Under the pieces are notes generated by a model that saw nothing but the letters and a program-made list of their open reading frames with translations, ran no database searches and was not told the origin of the DNA. 64,000 nt of DNA from Acidimicrobiia bacterium. GTDB taxonomy: Bacteria > Actinomycetota > Acidimicrobiia > IMCC26256 > JAGNEX01. Every line of letters starts with the position of its first letter. Position 1 is the first letter of the stretch. A program made the position numbers and the translations under genes. Shown here piece by piece: positions 45,934 to 55,295 of this stretch. The DNA is taken from positions 682,001-746,000 of the forward strand of contig JACJWE010000002.1 of NCBI GenBank assembly GCA_020637365.1, written 5' to 3'.

Positions 45934-46875
45934 TCAGTCTCCCGTAGCGATGTCGAGCACGAGACGTCCCGGGTCCGTGAGGGTGAACACTCGGTAGGGG
46001 CGCTGTTCATCGAGACCGACGATCCAGTTCATCTGGCCTTCGAAGTCGTCGATCCGCACGAGGTCCATGATCGAGGTCACGCCCTTCAACTGGGGACGCT
46101 CATCGATGACGAACTCCGGTCCGCCTGGCCGATCAAAATCGACCGATGTCGCCTGGATGATCACCTGAACGAAGGCGTCTCCTTCGACATGTGCAATGGG
46201 AGCCTCGGGTGGATCGGCCTGACCCATGACAAAGTCACCGTCGTCTGACTCAACGGGCTCGACGATATAGAACCACGGGGGTTCGGCGTTGCCGAAGTCC
46301 CAGACGATCCGTTCGTAGCAGTCCGTCGAACCGGTCCTGACCGACGACAACAAGAGCCCTTCGACCGTCCCCGGATCGGGGTCGTTGCGAACATCGATCA
46401 CGTCGTCGCCAAAACTGGAGTCGTCGCAATTCGCGGATGGCGCAGTGGATGACTGACTCGACGATGGGTCGGTGCTGCCCGCCGAGCTGTCCGTTACCTC
46501 AGATGGAATGCTGTCTGGGTCACTGGCCGAAACTTCGTCTTTGGACAACGTCGTGGCCGATCGAGCGGTGTCGCTGGTCGGGATGGACGAGGCCGTGGCG
46601 GTGGGCGCGCCGTCAACGCCTGTCGCCGACGTGGTGGGCTCGCCGTCGTCTTCCGCCCCGGTGTGGGTCGTCGTGGTCGGGACATTTGCGGCGAGGCTGG
46701 TAGTCGAGGAAGTCGTGGCGCTGGCCGTGGCTGTAGCCGTGGCAGGGTCGTCGCTGTCGCCGCAACCAACGATGGCTGTGAACAAGGCCACGGCGATGAT
46801 GGCCCAGGTTGCCGCCCTGGCGACGCGCTTGTGGAGCGCCGGGCGATCTATGGGTGTTGGCGGTGTGAAGTTCAT
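45934..46875 (-). CDS. Lipoprotein with Thr/Ser linker and AMIN-like C-terminal domain
   Basis: 313 residues. Hydrophobic segment and lipobox with Cys38 ('LFTAIVGCGDS'), a ~110-residue Thr/Ser/Ala/Asp linker, then a beta-rich domain from about 155 ('RTGSTDCYERIVWDFGNAEP', 'WFYIVEPVES', 'EFVIDERPQL', 'YRVFTLTDPGRLVLDIATGD'). The ending pattern 'R.F.L.dP.RLVLD' resembles AMIN/AMIN-like beta-sandwich domains that bind cell-wall polymers. Outside face of the membrane. Specific role unknown. Confidence 0.7.
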   Translation of the reverse strand: MNFTPPTPIDRPALHKRVARAATWAIIAVALFTAIVGCGDSDDPATATATASATTSSTTSLAANVPTTTTHTGAEDDGEPTTSATGVDGAPTATASSIPTSDTARSATTLSKDEVSASDPDSIPSEVTDSSAGSTDPSSSQSSTAPSANCDDSSFGDDVIDVRNDPDPGTVEGLLLSSVRTGSTDCYERIVWDFGNAEPPWFYIVEPVESDDGDFVMGQADPPEAPIAHVEGDAFVQVIIQATSVDFDRPGGPEFVIDERPQLKGVTSIMDLVRIDDFEGQMNWIVGLDEQRPYRVFTLTDPGRLVLDIATGD

Positions 46876-47060
46876 CGACTGTCCTGAGGTGATCGGTTTG
46901 GCGCCTTGTCGGCAGACGCTACGCAGATTTGCCTCGGTTGGGCAACCGTCTCATTGGCGGGCGCGGACGGGTTGTCGAACGCGGCGCTGACATTGTGAGG
47001 TCGGCGATATTTGCCCCAAACTGATGGCGAGTTGCAACCGCATCCGAAGGGAATCCACAT

Positions 47061-47999
47061 ATGCGCGCAGTGACCATCATCGACGGAGCCCTGGAGTGGG
47101 CAGAACACCCCGATCCCGTACCGGGCAACGGTGAAGCCCTCGTCAAGGTGCACGCGGCCGGGATCAACAGCGGAGACCGGCTCCAGGTGATGGGGTTTTA
47201 TCCTGCGCCTCCGGGTTCGCCACCTGATATTCCAGGTCTGGAACTCGCCGGTGAGGTCATTGCGCTGGGCTCAGGCGCCAGCCGGTTTCAGCTGGGCGAC
47301 CGTGTCATGGCGGTGGTAGGAGGAGGCGCTCAGGCAGAACTCTGTGTCGTTCATGAACGTCACCTGATCGGCGTTCCCGACGGAGTCAGCTGGGAAGCGG
47401 CGGGCGGTTTTCCCGAGGCGTTCACCACGGCGTATGACGCCCTGTTCTCGCAGGCCGATCTGGCTTTGGGAGAACGACTCTGCGTCCACGGAGCGGCGGG
47501 AGGCGTTGGGATCGCCGGTGTGCAGTTGGGAGTACAGGCGGGCGCCGAAGTCATCGCCACGGTCCGCAACGAAAGCCTCCGGGACAGGGTGGCATCGTTC
47601 GGTGCGACGGTCGTTGCCCCGGAAGATTTCGGTGAGCACGGGCCTTTTGACGTGATCCTCGAACTGATCGGAGGGCCGAACATCCCAACCGACATCACCT
47701 CGCTCCAGACCGGCGGACGAATCGCGGTCATAGGCACCGGCGCGGGGGTGAAAGCCGAACTCAACCTTTTAGACCTGATGCTCAAGAGGGCGCGAATCCA
47801 CGGTTCGACGCTGCGAGCTCGCAGCCTGGAGGAAAAGGCCGTTGCGGCACGAGCGGTCGAAACCCATGTGGTGCCCTTGTTCGCCGATGGCCGCCTGACG
47901 GTACCCGTCGATTCAACCTTTTCGATGGCTGATGCCGGGTCCGCCTACGACTACTTCAAAGCTGGCGGCAAGCTCGGCAAGATCATTCTCGTCCCATAA
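47061..47999 (+). CDS. NADPH:quinone oxidoreductase-like (zinc-free MDR) protein
   Basis: 312 residues. N-terminal GroES-like domain ('ALVKVHAAGINSGDRLQV', 'PGLELAGEVIALGSGASRFQ', 'GDRVMAV') and Rossmann domain with 'VHGAAGGVGIAGVQLGVQAG'. The zinc-ligand Cys residues of alcohol dehydrogenases are absent, so it belongs with quinone or enone reductases that use NADPH. AAGGGA precedes the ATG. It stands alone in a 185-bp upstream gap from the divergent lipoprotein gene; no regulator nearby. Confidence 0.88.
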   Translation: MRAVTIIDGALEWAEHPDPVPGNGEALVKVHAAGINSGDRLQVMGFYPAPPGSPPDIPGLELAGEVIALGSGASRFQLGDRVMAVVGGGAQAELCVVHERHLIGVPDGVSWEAAGGFPEAFTTAYDALFSQADLALGERLCVHGAAGGVGIAGVQLGVQAGAEVIATVRNESLRDRVASFGATVVAPEDFGEHGPFDVILELIGGPNIPTDITSLQTGGRIAVIGTGAGVKAELNLLDLMLKRARIHGSTLRARSLEEKAVAARAVETHVVPLFADGRLTVPVDSTFSMADAGSAYDYFKAGGKLGKIILVP

Positions 48000-48145
48000 C
48001 CCGGAGTACCAGCTCTTCACCCGGCTCTCCGGCCGATGGCCGCAGAGTCAACGCCCTGAAGAAACTGAGGGAGTGCGATACTCGACCTTCCCGGCCTTGG
48101 CGGGGTTCGGTGACAGCGACGTGTGGGGGCGGGGTCAGGTGACTC

Positions 48146-48151
48146 TAAGAT
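48146..48151 (+). promoter_or_regulatory. -10 box for leaderless azlC
   Basis: TAAGAT lies 6 nt before the GTG at 48158 with no ribosome site between. Confidence 0.35.
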
Positions 48152-48157
48152 CGGTCG

Positions 48158-48931
48158 GTGGCGTCAACCGGGGGCAGTGAGCCGAGCGCGAGTTCGGACG
48201 ATCGAGGAGACCAAAGCGCCTCCGCGCAGCGCCGCGGCGCGCGTGAAGCTGCCGTCGACGGCGTGCGCAGCATCACACCGATGGCTGTGGGGATTATCCC
48301 CTTCTCACTGGTCTATGGGGTGGCGGTATCGCAAACACCGATCGACACATGGCTTGGCTTATCGGCTTCGGGGTTTATCGCCGCGGGCGCATCCCAGATA
48401 GCGCTGCTCGAGTTCATTCGAGACGGAGCCGCGTGGTTCGTTGGGGTCGGCGCTGCGCTGATCATCAACGCACGGATGTTGCTGTATTCAGCGGCGGTCG
48501 CTCCCGCGTTTCGCGAGTTTCCCCCGGCGTGGCGCTATGGCCTCGCCTATGGGATGACCGACCAGGCGGTCGCTGCGTCACTGGCCTATTTCGACCGCGA
48601 AGCCGATCCGTTCAAACGCCGGATCTTCATGGGCAGCGCGGCGACCGCACTGCTGATCGTGTGGTTCACGGGGACGATCGTCGGCAACATCTTTGGGTCG
48701 CGAATCCCTGATTCGTGGCAGCTTGGCTTCGCGGTACCGCTGACGTTTCTTGGCATCGTCGTCCCGACGTTGACGACCCGCCCGATGATCGTCTCGGCGG
48801 TCGTAGCGGCGATCGTCACGGTGGCGGCGGCGCCCATTCCCTATGGCGCGAACCTGCTGGTAGGTGCCTTGGCAGGAATCGCAGCCGGTATGTGGGCGCA
48901 GAGCCAAGCCAGATCGGACGGCGCGTCATGA
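48158..48931 (+). CDS. azlC: AzlC family branched-chain amino-acid exporter, large subunit
   Basis: 257 residues. After a ~30-residue polar N-terminus come about six to seven helices with family landmarks 'AAVDGVRSITPMAVGIIPFS', 'LSASGFIAAGASQIALLEFI', 'INARMLLYSAAVAP' and 'YGMTDQAVAASLAYF'. AzlC pairs with AzlD to export valine, leucine, isoleucine or analogues across the membrane. GTG start. Its stop overlaps the azlD ATG (ATGA), so the subunits are made together. Confidence 0.87.
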   Translation: MASTGGSEPSASSDDRGDQSASAQRRGAREAAVDGVRSITPMAVGIIPFSLVYGVAVSQTPIDTWLGLSASGFIAAGASQIALLEFIRDGAAWFVGVGAALIINARMLLYSAAVAPAFREFPPAWRYGLAYGMTDQAVAASLAYFDREADPFKRRIFMGSAATALLIVWFTGTIVGNIFGSRIPDSWQLGFAVPLTFLGIVVPTLTTRPMIVSAVVAAIVTVAAAPIPYGANLLVGALAGIAAGMWAQSQARSDGAS

Positions 48932-49236
48932 GCCCGTTTTGGATGATCGTCTTGGTCGGGGTTGGCACCTACGCGTTTCGAGTCTCGATGATCGTCGCGC
49001 TCGGACGTTTCGAGTTGAGTGAACGGGTTCGTGACAATTTGCGGCTGATCGCACCTGCCGTCCTGTCCGCGCTCGTGGCTCGTGGAATGCTGCTCGAAGG
49101 GACCGAGCTTCGTCCGCTGTCTGAATGGCACGTTGCAGGTGTGGTCGCAGTCATCGTCGCCTGGCGCACCAAGTCGGTCCTATGGACCTTGTTCGTCGGC
49201 ATGGTCACGCTCTGGATCGTCGGCGCCATCATCTGA
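48928..49236 (+). CDS. azlD: AzlD family exporter, small subunit
   Basis: 102 residues with three to four helices and the family opening 'MIVLVGVGTYAFRVSMI', followed by 'LIAPAVLSALVARGM' and 'VVAVIVAWRTKSVLWTLFVG'. It completes the AzlCD exporter and overlaps azlC by 4 nt. The longer frame from 48715 is antisense-free shadow of azlC and not the start. Confidence 0.85.
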   Translation: MSPFWMIVLVGVGTYAFRVSMIVALGRFELSERVRDNLRLIAPAVLSALVARGMLLEGTELRPLSEWHVAGVVAVIVAWRTKSVLWTLFVGMVTLWIVGAII

Positions 49237-49268
49237 TCGGGATGTCGTCGGTCGATCAGCACGCGGTC

Positions 49269-49342
49269 GAGCGGTCGACCGGTTGAGCGGTCGACCGGTT
49301 GAGCGGTCGATCTGCTGGCCTGAGCGGTCGATCTACCGGCCT
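49269..49342. repeat. Short tandem repeats (16 bp x2, then 21 bp x2)
   Basis: GAGCGGTCGACCGGTT is repeated exactly at 49269-49284 and 49285-49300. Two 21-bp relatives follow (49301-49321, 49322-49342), each GAGCGGTCGATCT-N5-GGCCT. Every unit contains the GGTCGA core, palindromic as GGTCGACC in the 16-mers. They lie 33 bp after azlD and 78 bp before the LLM-fusion gene; they could be clustered operator sites or simple slippage. Confidence 0.7.
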
Positions 49343-49419
49343 GAGAGAGAACCCGCCGGGGCTCAACGGACCGTGAGAGCCGCACGAGGTAAACGCTCGC
49401 CCGTGCCAGACTGCACGTC

Positions 49420-51735
49420 ATGTCTGACAACGAGACCCGCAACGTAACCCAAGCGTTTCCTGAACTCGGCTTCTATGCCCTGGCGGGCGCGCCGACATCG
49501 AACCGCGACATCATCGACGAAGTGCGTCAGGCCGAACACATGGGCCTGGGTACGGCCTTCATTTCGGAGCGCTACAACGTCAAGGAAGCCGCGGTCCTGT
49601 GCGGTGCTGCGGGAGCGGTGACCGAGCGCATCCGAATCGCGACGGGGGTGACCAACCCCAATACCCGTGAGCCGATGGTGACCGCGTCGATGGCGTGCAC
49701 CATGAACGAGTTGACCGACGGGCGGTTTGTCCTCGGCCTCGGACGCGGTATCGCAACCCTCCAGACGCTGTATGCAATCCCCCAGGTCACGACAGCAGAA
49801 CTGATCGACGCAGCAGAGGTGCTACGCAAGGTGCTCGGCGGTGGCATGGTGATGGGGCATCAGGGAGCGACAGGCTGGAAAGGAATGCTGTATCTCGGGG
49901 CTGGCACGCCCGCCAACGTGCCGTTGCTCGTCAGCGCCTTCGGCCCGGTCACGCTGGCAGCAGGGGGGCGTACCTTCGACGAGGTGCTGCTGCATACCTA
50001 TTTCACCGACGAGACAACCACGCGAGCGGTTGAAACGGTCAAGAACGCCGCGATGCAAGCGGGTCGAGACCCAGATGACGTGGTGGTCTGGTCATGTTTG
50101 GCAACGGTGGGCGACCACCTGGAAACCGAGGTCCAACTGCGCAAAACCGTTGGACGTCTAGCCACGTATCTGCAGGGCTATGGCGACCTGCTGGTGCGAA
50201 CCAATCGGTGGGATCCAGAGGTACTCGATCGGTTTCGATCGAGTCAGGTCGTGACGTCGATCGGAGGTGCCATCGATCAGGTCGCCACGACCGGCCAGTT
50301 GGAGGCGATCGCCGAGTTGCTACCACCAGAGTGGCTGTCGGCCGCTGCGACCGGCACCCCCAGCCAATGCGTCGACGCCATTGAAGCGCAGTTCGCATTG
50401 GGCTGTGATCGGGTGATTTTGCACGGCGCGTCGCCGGACGAACTCGCGCCGATCATCGATGAGTACGCGTCCCGAACGGGGCCATCCGACGCGGCGGCAG
50501 AGGATCGCCGTCGGGCGCGTGAGCGCGCTCTACGCCTGGATGCGGCACGTCGGACGAACCGGTCGCCGCGCGAACCCAGCGGACAGCCGTCGAACGATCG
50601 AACCGGTGCAGCGGTTGATGGCCGAGCGGGTGCACCGACCGATCTGATCGTCCATAGCCTTGATGACATCACCGCTGAGTGGACGACCCGGGCGTTGGTG
50701 GCCGGGGGTGCAATCGGTGAGGATCAAACGATCGAGCATGTCACCGTGACACAGATCGGTACCGGACAGATGGGTGTTTGTGCCCGTGTCGAGTTCGCGA
50801 GGCCGGACGCCCCCGCTTCTCCAGATGGCCCGGTCGGAGCGCGCGGCCCGGGCAGTGTGGTCGTCAAGTTCGCCAGTCCGAGTCCGATGGTCCGCAGCTT
50901 TATGGGTCCGACGGGGTATCTCGGTGAGGTTGGCTTCTATCGGGATCTCGCCGGTCAGGTCGCCATTCGCATGCCTCGCGCGTCGGTTTGCCAGTACGAC
51001 GGTGACGACAGCAGTTTCACCCTCGTGCTCGACGACCTTGCACCGGCCGTGCCCGGCGATCAGCTCGAGGGCATCACGCTGGATGAAGCCCATATAGCGA
51101 TCGAAGAGTTGGTCAGGCTGCACGGTCCGCGCTGGAATGATCCGACCCTTAGAGATGAACCTGCGCTCGCTCCTTTGACCGAGGGCGAAGCGATGATCCA
51201 AACCGTCTACACGATGGCTGTTCCCGGGTTCCTCACCCGATTTGGCCCCGTGCTGGACCGACATGGGCGCGAGGTTTGTGAGTTGTTGATGACCGGTACC
51301 GAACGATGGCTCGAACGAGGACCCAGCGTCAAGACGCTGGTTCACGGTGACTATCGTCCAGACAACCTGCTCTTTGATCGGACCGGGTCACCCACGACGA
51401 TCAGCGCGGTGGATTGGCAGGGTGTGAGAAGCAGCGCTGGTCAGATCGACATTGCGTTCCTCTTCGGAACGGCGCTCGACCCAGACATCTTTGAACGCAA
51501 CGAGGACGCACTCCTCCGTCGGTGGTTCGACGGAATCCAGCGGTTCGGTGTCGTTTACGACTGGGATGCTTGCACCGCCGACTATCGCTGGGCGTCGATC
51601 GGGGCGCTTCAAACCACCATCTTTGGGGCGGCGTTTTCAGAACCGACCGCCCGGGGCGAGCAGATGTTTACCCGGATGATCACCGGGCAGATGCGCCTCA
51701 TCGCAAGGCTTAACGCTATCGAGTTGCTGCGCTGA
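49420..51735 (+). CDS. LLM-class (F420-type) oxidoreductase fused to an APH-like phosphotransferase
   Basis: 771 residues in one uninterrupted frame. Residues 1-350 form a luciferase-like TIM barrel ('LGFYALAGAPTSNRDIIDE', 'AEHMGLGTAFISERY', 'IRIATGVTNPNTREPM', 'TDGRFVLGLGRG', 'VPLLVSAFGPVTLAAGG'), the type that uses reduced F420 or FMN. An Arg/Pro/Ala linker (about 355-405) leads to a protein-kinase-like phosphotransferase: ATP lobe 'GSVVVKFASPSPMVRSF', catalytic loop HGDYRPDN with Asp644 and Asn649, and metal Asp665 in 'VDWQGV', as in aminoglycoside and ecdysteroid kinases. Both active sites look intact, suggesting sequential oxidation/reduction and phosphorylation of one small molecule. 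Substrate unknown. Preceded by the tandem repeats. Confidence 0.85.
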   Translation: MSDNETRNVTQAFPELGFYALAGAPTSNRDIIDEVRQAEHMGLGTAFISERYNVKEAAVLCGAAGAVTERIRIATGVTNPNTREPMVTASMACTMNELTDGRFVLGLGRGIATLQTLYAIPQVTTAELIDAAEVLRKVLGGGMVMGHQGATGWKGMLYLGAGTPANVPLLVSAFGPVTLAAGGRTFDEVLLHTYFTDETTTRAVETVKNAAMQAGRDPDDVVVWSCLATVGDHLETEVQLRKTVGRLATYLQGYGDLLVRTNRWDPEVLDRFRSSQVVTSIGGAIDQVATTGQLEAIAELLPPEWLSAAATGTPSQCVDAIEAQFALGCDRVILHGASPDELAPIIDEYASRTGPSDAAAEDRRRARERALRLDAARRTNRSPREPSGQPSNDRTGAAVDGRAGAPTDLIVHSLDDITAEWTTRALVAGGAIGEDQTIEHVTVTQIGTGQMGVCARVEFARPDAPASPDGPVGARGPGSVVVKFASPSPMVRSFMGPTGYLGEVGFYRDLAGQVAIRMPRASVCQYDGDDSSFTLVLDDLAPAVPGDQLEGITLDEAHIAIEELVRLHGPRWNDPTLRDEPALAPLTEGEAMIQTVYTMAVPGFLTRFGPVLDRHGREVCELLMTGTERWLERGPSVKTLVHGDYRPDNLLFDRTGSPTTISAVDWQGVRSSAGQIDIAFLFGTALDPDIFERNEDALLRRWFDGIQRFGVVYDWDACTADYRWASIGALQTTIFGAAFSEPTARGEQMFTRMITGQMRLIARLNAIELLR

Positions 51736-51926
51736 TCCAACGATGTCGGCCCTGAGGCCGACGACGCGGCTCGACTGACGGGTCAGCGCTGGGTACCGCC
51801 CTGAACGCCAAGAACCCGTGCCTCGCAGCTCGCCCGTGATGTGCTTGCCGATACGATCAGCCATCTCTCGCGCCGTTTGTTGCGCGCATCGACGGGCGTT
51901 TGCTCCAGTACGGGAACGAGTGTTCA

Positions 51927-52922
51927 GTGGCCGGTGGTCTCGTTGGACTGTTAGATGACATCGCAGCATTGGCGAAACTTGCCGCAGCGTCGATCGATGA
52001 CGTCGGGGCCGCAGCGGGCAAGGCCGGCGCCAAGGCGGTGGGTGTGGTCGTCGATGACACCGCGGTCACGCCGGCCTATGTGCAGGGCCTCGCGGCGGAG
52101 CGTGAGCTGCCCATCATCGGCAAGATCGCGCGAGGCTCGATCAGAAACAAACTGCTGATCATCCTGCCCGTAGCGCTCTTGTTGAGCGCCATCGCACCGA
52201 CGCTGGTCGAGATCATCCTGATGATCGGCGGCACGTACCTGTCCTATGAGGGCGCCCACAAGATCATTCACGCCGTTACCCATTCCTCTGATACCAGGGG
52301 CGGGCACGACGGCCAAGCCACCCACGACCAGGTGGGAATCGCTGCGATCGAGGGCAAAGCCGCCGAGGATGCCACCGTCTCGAGTGCCGTCCGGACCGAT
52401 CTGATTCTGTCTGCAGAGATCATGGTGATCGCTCTGAAAGAGGTGCTGGACACCCCGTTGTGGGAGCGGGCGATCATCCTGGTGGTCGTCGCATTGCTGA
52501 TTACCTTGTTGGTGTACGGGGTGGTTGCGCTGATCGTCAAGATGGACGACATCGGGCTTGCCCTCGCTCAACGAGAGAGTGCATTCTCGAAACGAATCGG
52601 AACCGCCATGGTTCGATTCATGCCGAAGTTGCTGAGTGTGCTGTCCAAGGTTGGGACCGTCGCGATGCTTTGGGTCGGCGGTCACATCTTGCTGTCGGGG
52701 AGTTACGAGCTCGGGTGGCATTGGCCCTACGGCGTCGTCCACCACTGGGAAGACAGCGTCCATGGCGTTTCCGGGATCGGCGGTGCACTCGGGTGGATCG
52801 TCAACACCGCTGCCTCGACCGTGGTCGGACTTGCAGTTGGTGCCGCGGTCGTGACGGTCGTGGCAAAGCTGCCCAAACGGCCCGATCGGCCGCATGCGGC
52901 GGATGAACAAACGTCCACGTAG
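51927..52922 (+). CDS. DUF808 family inner-membrane protein (YedI-like)
   Basis: 331 residues from GTG 51927, matching the family opening 'AGGLVGLLDDIAALAKLAAA'. 'DDTAVTPAYVQGLAAERELP' and 'IIGKIARGSIRNKLLIILPV' precede about six membrane helices; 'TYLSYEGAHKI', 'VRTDLILSAEIMVIAL' and 'WHWPYGVVHHWED' are typical landmarks. Function of the family is unknown; some members have been linked to membrane transport. The upstream TTG at 51900 gives an extension that homologues lack. Confidence 0.85.
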   Translation: MAGGLVGLLDDIAALAKLAAASIDDVGAAAGKAGAKAVGVVVDDTAVTPAYVQGLAAERELPIIGKIARGSIRNKLLIILPVALLLSAIAPTLVEIILMIGGTYLSYEGAHKIIHAVTHSSDTRGGHDGQATHDQVGIAAIEGKAAEDATVSSAVRTDLILSAEIMVIALKEVLDTPLWERAIILVVVALLITLLVYGVVALIVKMDDIGLALAQRESAFSKRIGTAMVRFMPKLLSVLSKVGTVAMLWVGGHILLSGSYELGWHWPYGVVHHWEDSVHGVSGIGGALGWIVNTAASTVVGLAVGAAVVTVVAKLPKRPDRPHAADEQTST

Positions 52923-53045
52923 TCGCGGCGGAGCTTTCCGCCATGGCGGGAGCGACGGGACACGCCGGGGTGGCGACCTTCTAAGCTAAAGCGGCCCTGA
53001 CCGTTTGGGGAAGGTCAGGTGACGCTAAGGCGACGGGAGCCGACT

Positions 53046-54491
53046 GTGAAGTTGCTGAGTTCACGATGTGGGGTGCGTTCTGCGGTAGCGGGTGCAGCGG
53101 TGGTGGTGCTGCTCGCGGCGGGATGCGGATCGGACGACGACGATTCGACCGCGGAGACCACCGCTGTCGCCGATGCGATCGACGAATCGACAGCCACCGC
53201 GGTCATCAATGCGGATGCTGAAACATCGACCACCCAAGGAGACGGATCCGAAGCGGGTGAGGCGGGCTCCGACGATGGCGGGTCCGTGTCGGCGAGCGAT
53301 CCTCGTGGCGCAATCCCCGATGAGGCTGACCTCGTCGATGGCGAAGCCGATGTCGACGCTGGGATCGGTCCGTCGTTCGACTTGGAAGACCCGACGGCTC
53401 CAGACGCCACCGCCGAGCTGAAAGGCGAACCTGGTCGCCTGATCAAGGCGGAGATCGTCGAAGAGGGCGAAGACGGCACGCTTTGGCGGATTTGGTATGA
53501 GTCCTCGGGGATCGACGATCAACCCGTCATGGTCGGGGGCATGGTTGCCGTCCCCGCCGGTGACGCGCCGGACGGCGGGTTCCAAACGATCAGCTACGCG
53601 CACGGCACCGTCGGGATTGGTGATGCGTGCGCCCCGAGCCGAACGTATTCACTTCAAGAGGCGGCGGGCCACGAGTGGGCGGTGAGTGATTCGTCCGTCG
53701 TCGTCGTCGATTCCGATTACGAGGGTTTGGGCACCGACGGTGTGCATCACTATTTGGTCGGCGTGACCGAAGGCCGATCCGTACTGGACGCTACCCGTGC
53801 CGCGACACAGCTCGAGGACGTTGACATCTCCAATCAGACGGTGATTTGGGGTCAATCACAGGGTGGGCACGCGGCGCTGTTCGCGGCGCAGTTAGCTGCT
53901 GACTGGGCACCCGAGCTCGATGTTCTGGGCATCGTCGCGGAGTCACCAGCCACCGAGCTGCCCCTGTTGGGAGCCGCGGTGCAGGCTGGGGTCGGCCTCG
54001 AGTACGTCATGATGGCGTCGACGGGTTTTGCAGAGGCCTATGACCTCGACCTGAACGACTTTGTGAGCGATGGCTACTGGGAAGCGTTTGACGAGATGAC
54101 CTTTGGCTGCAGCTTCGATTTCCGCGAGGCGCTTCAGGGGCTGTCCTATGACGATCTGGCAACGACATCGTTTGGTGACCTCCCCGACTGGTCGGCAGCG
54201 TTGGAGCGCAATAACCCTGGAACCGTCGCCTTCGATGTGCCCTTGATGATCGCTCACGGAGTGGACGACACCCTGGTTCCCTCTCTTGCACCCGATGCGC
54301 TCGCTGAACGGCTGTGCGGCCTCGGCCAAGTGCTGGAGTACCGGCTCTTCGACGGGCAAGGACATGGTCTCGAAGGTGAGGCCGCCGACGAGATTGGCGC
54401 GTGGATCGACGCTCGCCTCGCAGGTGATCAGATGCCAACACAGGCTGAGGACGGCAATACGCGGGCGAGCAAGTACGAGGTATGTCCATAG
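53046..54491 (+). CDS. Secreted lipoprotein esterase/lipase (LIP-type alpha/beta hydrolase)
   Basis: 481 residues. Signal peptide with lipobox Cys27 ('LLAAGC'), a ~100-residue acidic linker, then an alpha/beta hydrolase: oxyanion region 'ISYAHGTVGIGDACAPS', 'DYEGLGTDGVHHYLVG', nucleophile GQSQG in 'VIWGQSQGGHAALFA', acid 'HGVDDTLVP' and catalytic His in 'GQGHGLEG'. It resembles secretory lipases that hydrolyse lipid or wax esters at the cell surface. GTG 53046 (GGGAG 7 nt upstream) gives a clean signal peptide; GTG 53019 is an alternative. Confidence 0.83.
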   Translation: MKLLSSRCGVRSAVAGAAVVVLLAAGCGSDDDDSTAETTAVADAIDESTATAVINADAETSTTQGDGSEAGEAGSDDGGSVSASDPRGAIPDEADLVDGEADVDAGIGPSFDLEDPTAPDATAELKGEPGRLIKAEIVEEGEDGTLWRIWYESSGIDDQPVMVGGMVAVPAGDAPDGGFQTISYAHGTVGIGDACAPSRTYSLQEAAGHEWAVSDSSVVVVDSDYEGLGTDGVHHYLVGVTEGRSVLDATRAATQLEDVDISNQTVIWGQSQGGHAALFAAQLAADWAPELDVLGIVAESPATELPLLGAAVQAGVGLEYVMMASTGFAEAYDLDLNDFVSDGYWEAFDEMTFGCSFDFREALQGLSYDDLATTSFGDLPDWSAALERNNPGTVAFDVPLMIAHGVDDTLVPSLAPDALAERLCGLGQVLEYRLFDGQGHGLEGEAADEIGAWIDARLAGDQMPTQAEDGNTRASKYEVCP

Positions 54492-54579
54492 CGTGGCGCT
54501 GAACAGTGCCCGGCGAGCCGGGTGCGGCGGGCCTTGATCCCGTCTGGCGCGCCTCCGAGTCGCGTGCGCTCTGAGTCGC

Positions 54580-54585
54580 TAACGT
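54580..54585 (+). promoter_or_regulatory. -10 box for leaderless pyrE
   Basis: TAACGT lies 7 nt before ATG 54593, with no ribosome site; -35 not evident. Confidence 0.35.
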
Positions 54586-54592
54586 GGGCGCT

Positions 54593-55150
54593 ATGGCCGA
54601 TCAGCAACTCTTGACAATCATGAACGAACGCGGCGTGATCCGGTTCGATGAACCGGTTCAGCTGAGGTCGGGGGGCTATTCCGATACCTTCCTCGATGGG
54701 AAAAAGGCGCTCTCAAACGGCGCGGCGCTGCGTCATGCATGTCAGCTGATGATCGACGCAGCGCGCGCGGACGGGGTGGCGTGGGATGCCGTGGGGGGTC
54801 TCACCATGGGCGCCGATCATTTTGCCCATGGCGTCGCGCTGCTCGCCGAACGTGATTGGTTCAGCATCCGCAAGCAGCCGAAAGGTCGGGGGACGAATAA
54901 GTGGGTCGAGGGGGGATCGATCGGTCCGGGTACGCGGGTGTATCTCGTCGACGACGTGGTGACGACCGGCGGATCGATTCAAGAGGCCTATCTGAGGGTC
55001 ACCGAGCTCGGTGCCGAGGTGGTGTATGCGGCGACCATGGCCGATCGAGGCGAGGTCGCGGCAGAGTTTTTTGCTGTGCGTGACATTCCCTACCTGCCGT
55101 TGTTGACCTACCGAGATCTGGGTATAGCGCCTGTTGAGCGAACTGAGTAG
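54593..55150 (+). CDS. pyrE: Orotate phosphoribosyltransferase
   Basis: 185 residues, typical of actinobacterial PyrE. Adds ribose-5-phosphate from PRPP to orotate, giving OMP for UMP synthesis. Landmarks: 'FDEPVQLRSGGYSDTFLDGKKA' (LRSGGYSDTFLDGK), 'GGLTMGADHFAHGVAL', 'SIRKQPKGRGTNKWVEGG' with the flexible catalytic loop, and the PRPP motif 'VYLVDDVVTTGGSIQEA'. No other pyr gene is adjacent. GTG 54584 in frame is an alternative start but lies on the putative -10 box. Confidence 0.88.
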   Translation: MADQQLLTIMNERGVIRFDEPVQLRSGGYSDTFLDGKKALSNGAALRHACQLMIDAARADGVAWDAVGGLTMGADHFAHGVALLAERDWFSIRKQPKGRGTNKWVEGGSIGPGTRVYLVDDVVTTGGSIQEAYLRVTELGAEVVYAATMADRGEVAAEFFAVRDIPYLPLLTYRDLGIAPVERTE

Positions 55151-55295
55151 CGGTCAACCAACGCAAACGGGTTCGTCACTCAGCGTCATAATTACATTAA
55201 CGGATACATAAAACACTTCGTTCGCCATCACCCCGCGTGTTTATTGCTCCCAATATTGCAGTCTCTATTGCTGTTCCGAAATTGGAGCTGGGACT

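Noticed and set aside
49269..49342. CRISPR array
   Set aside because: Repeats are directly adjacent without unique spacers, and no cas genes are present.
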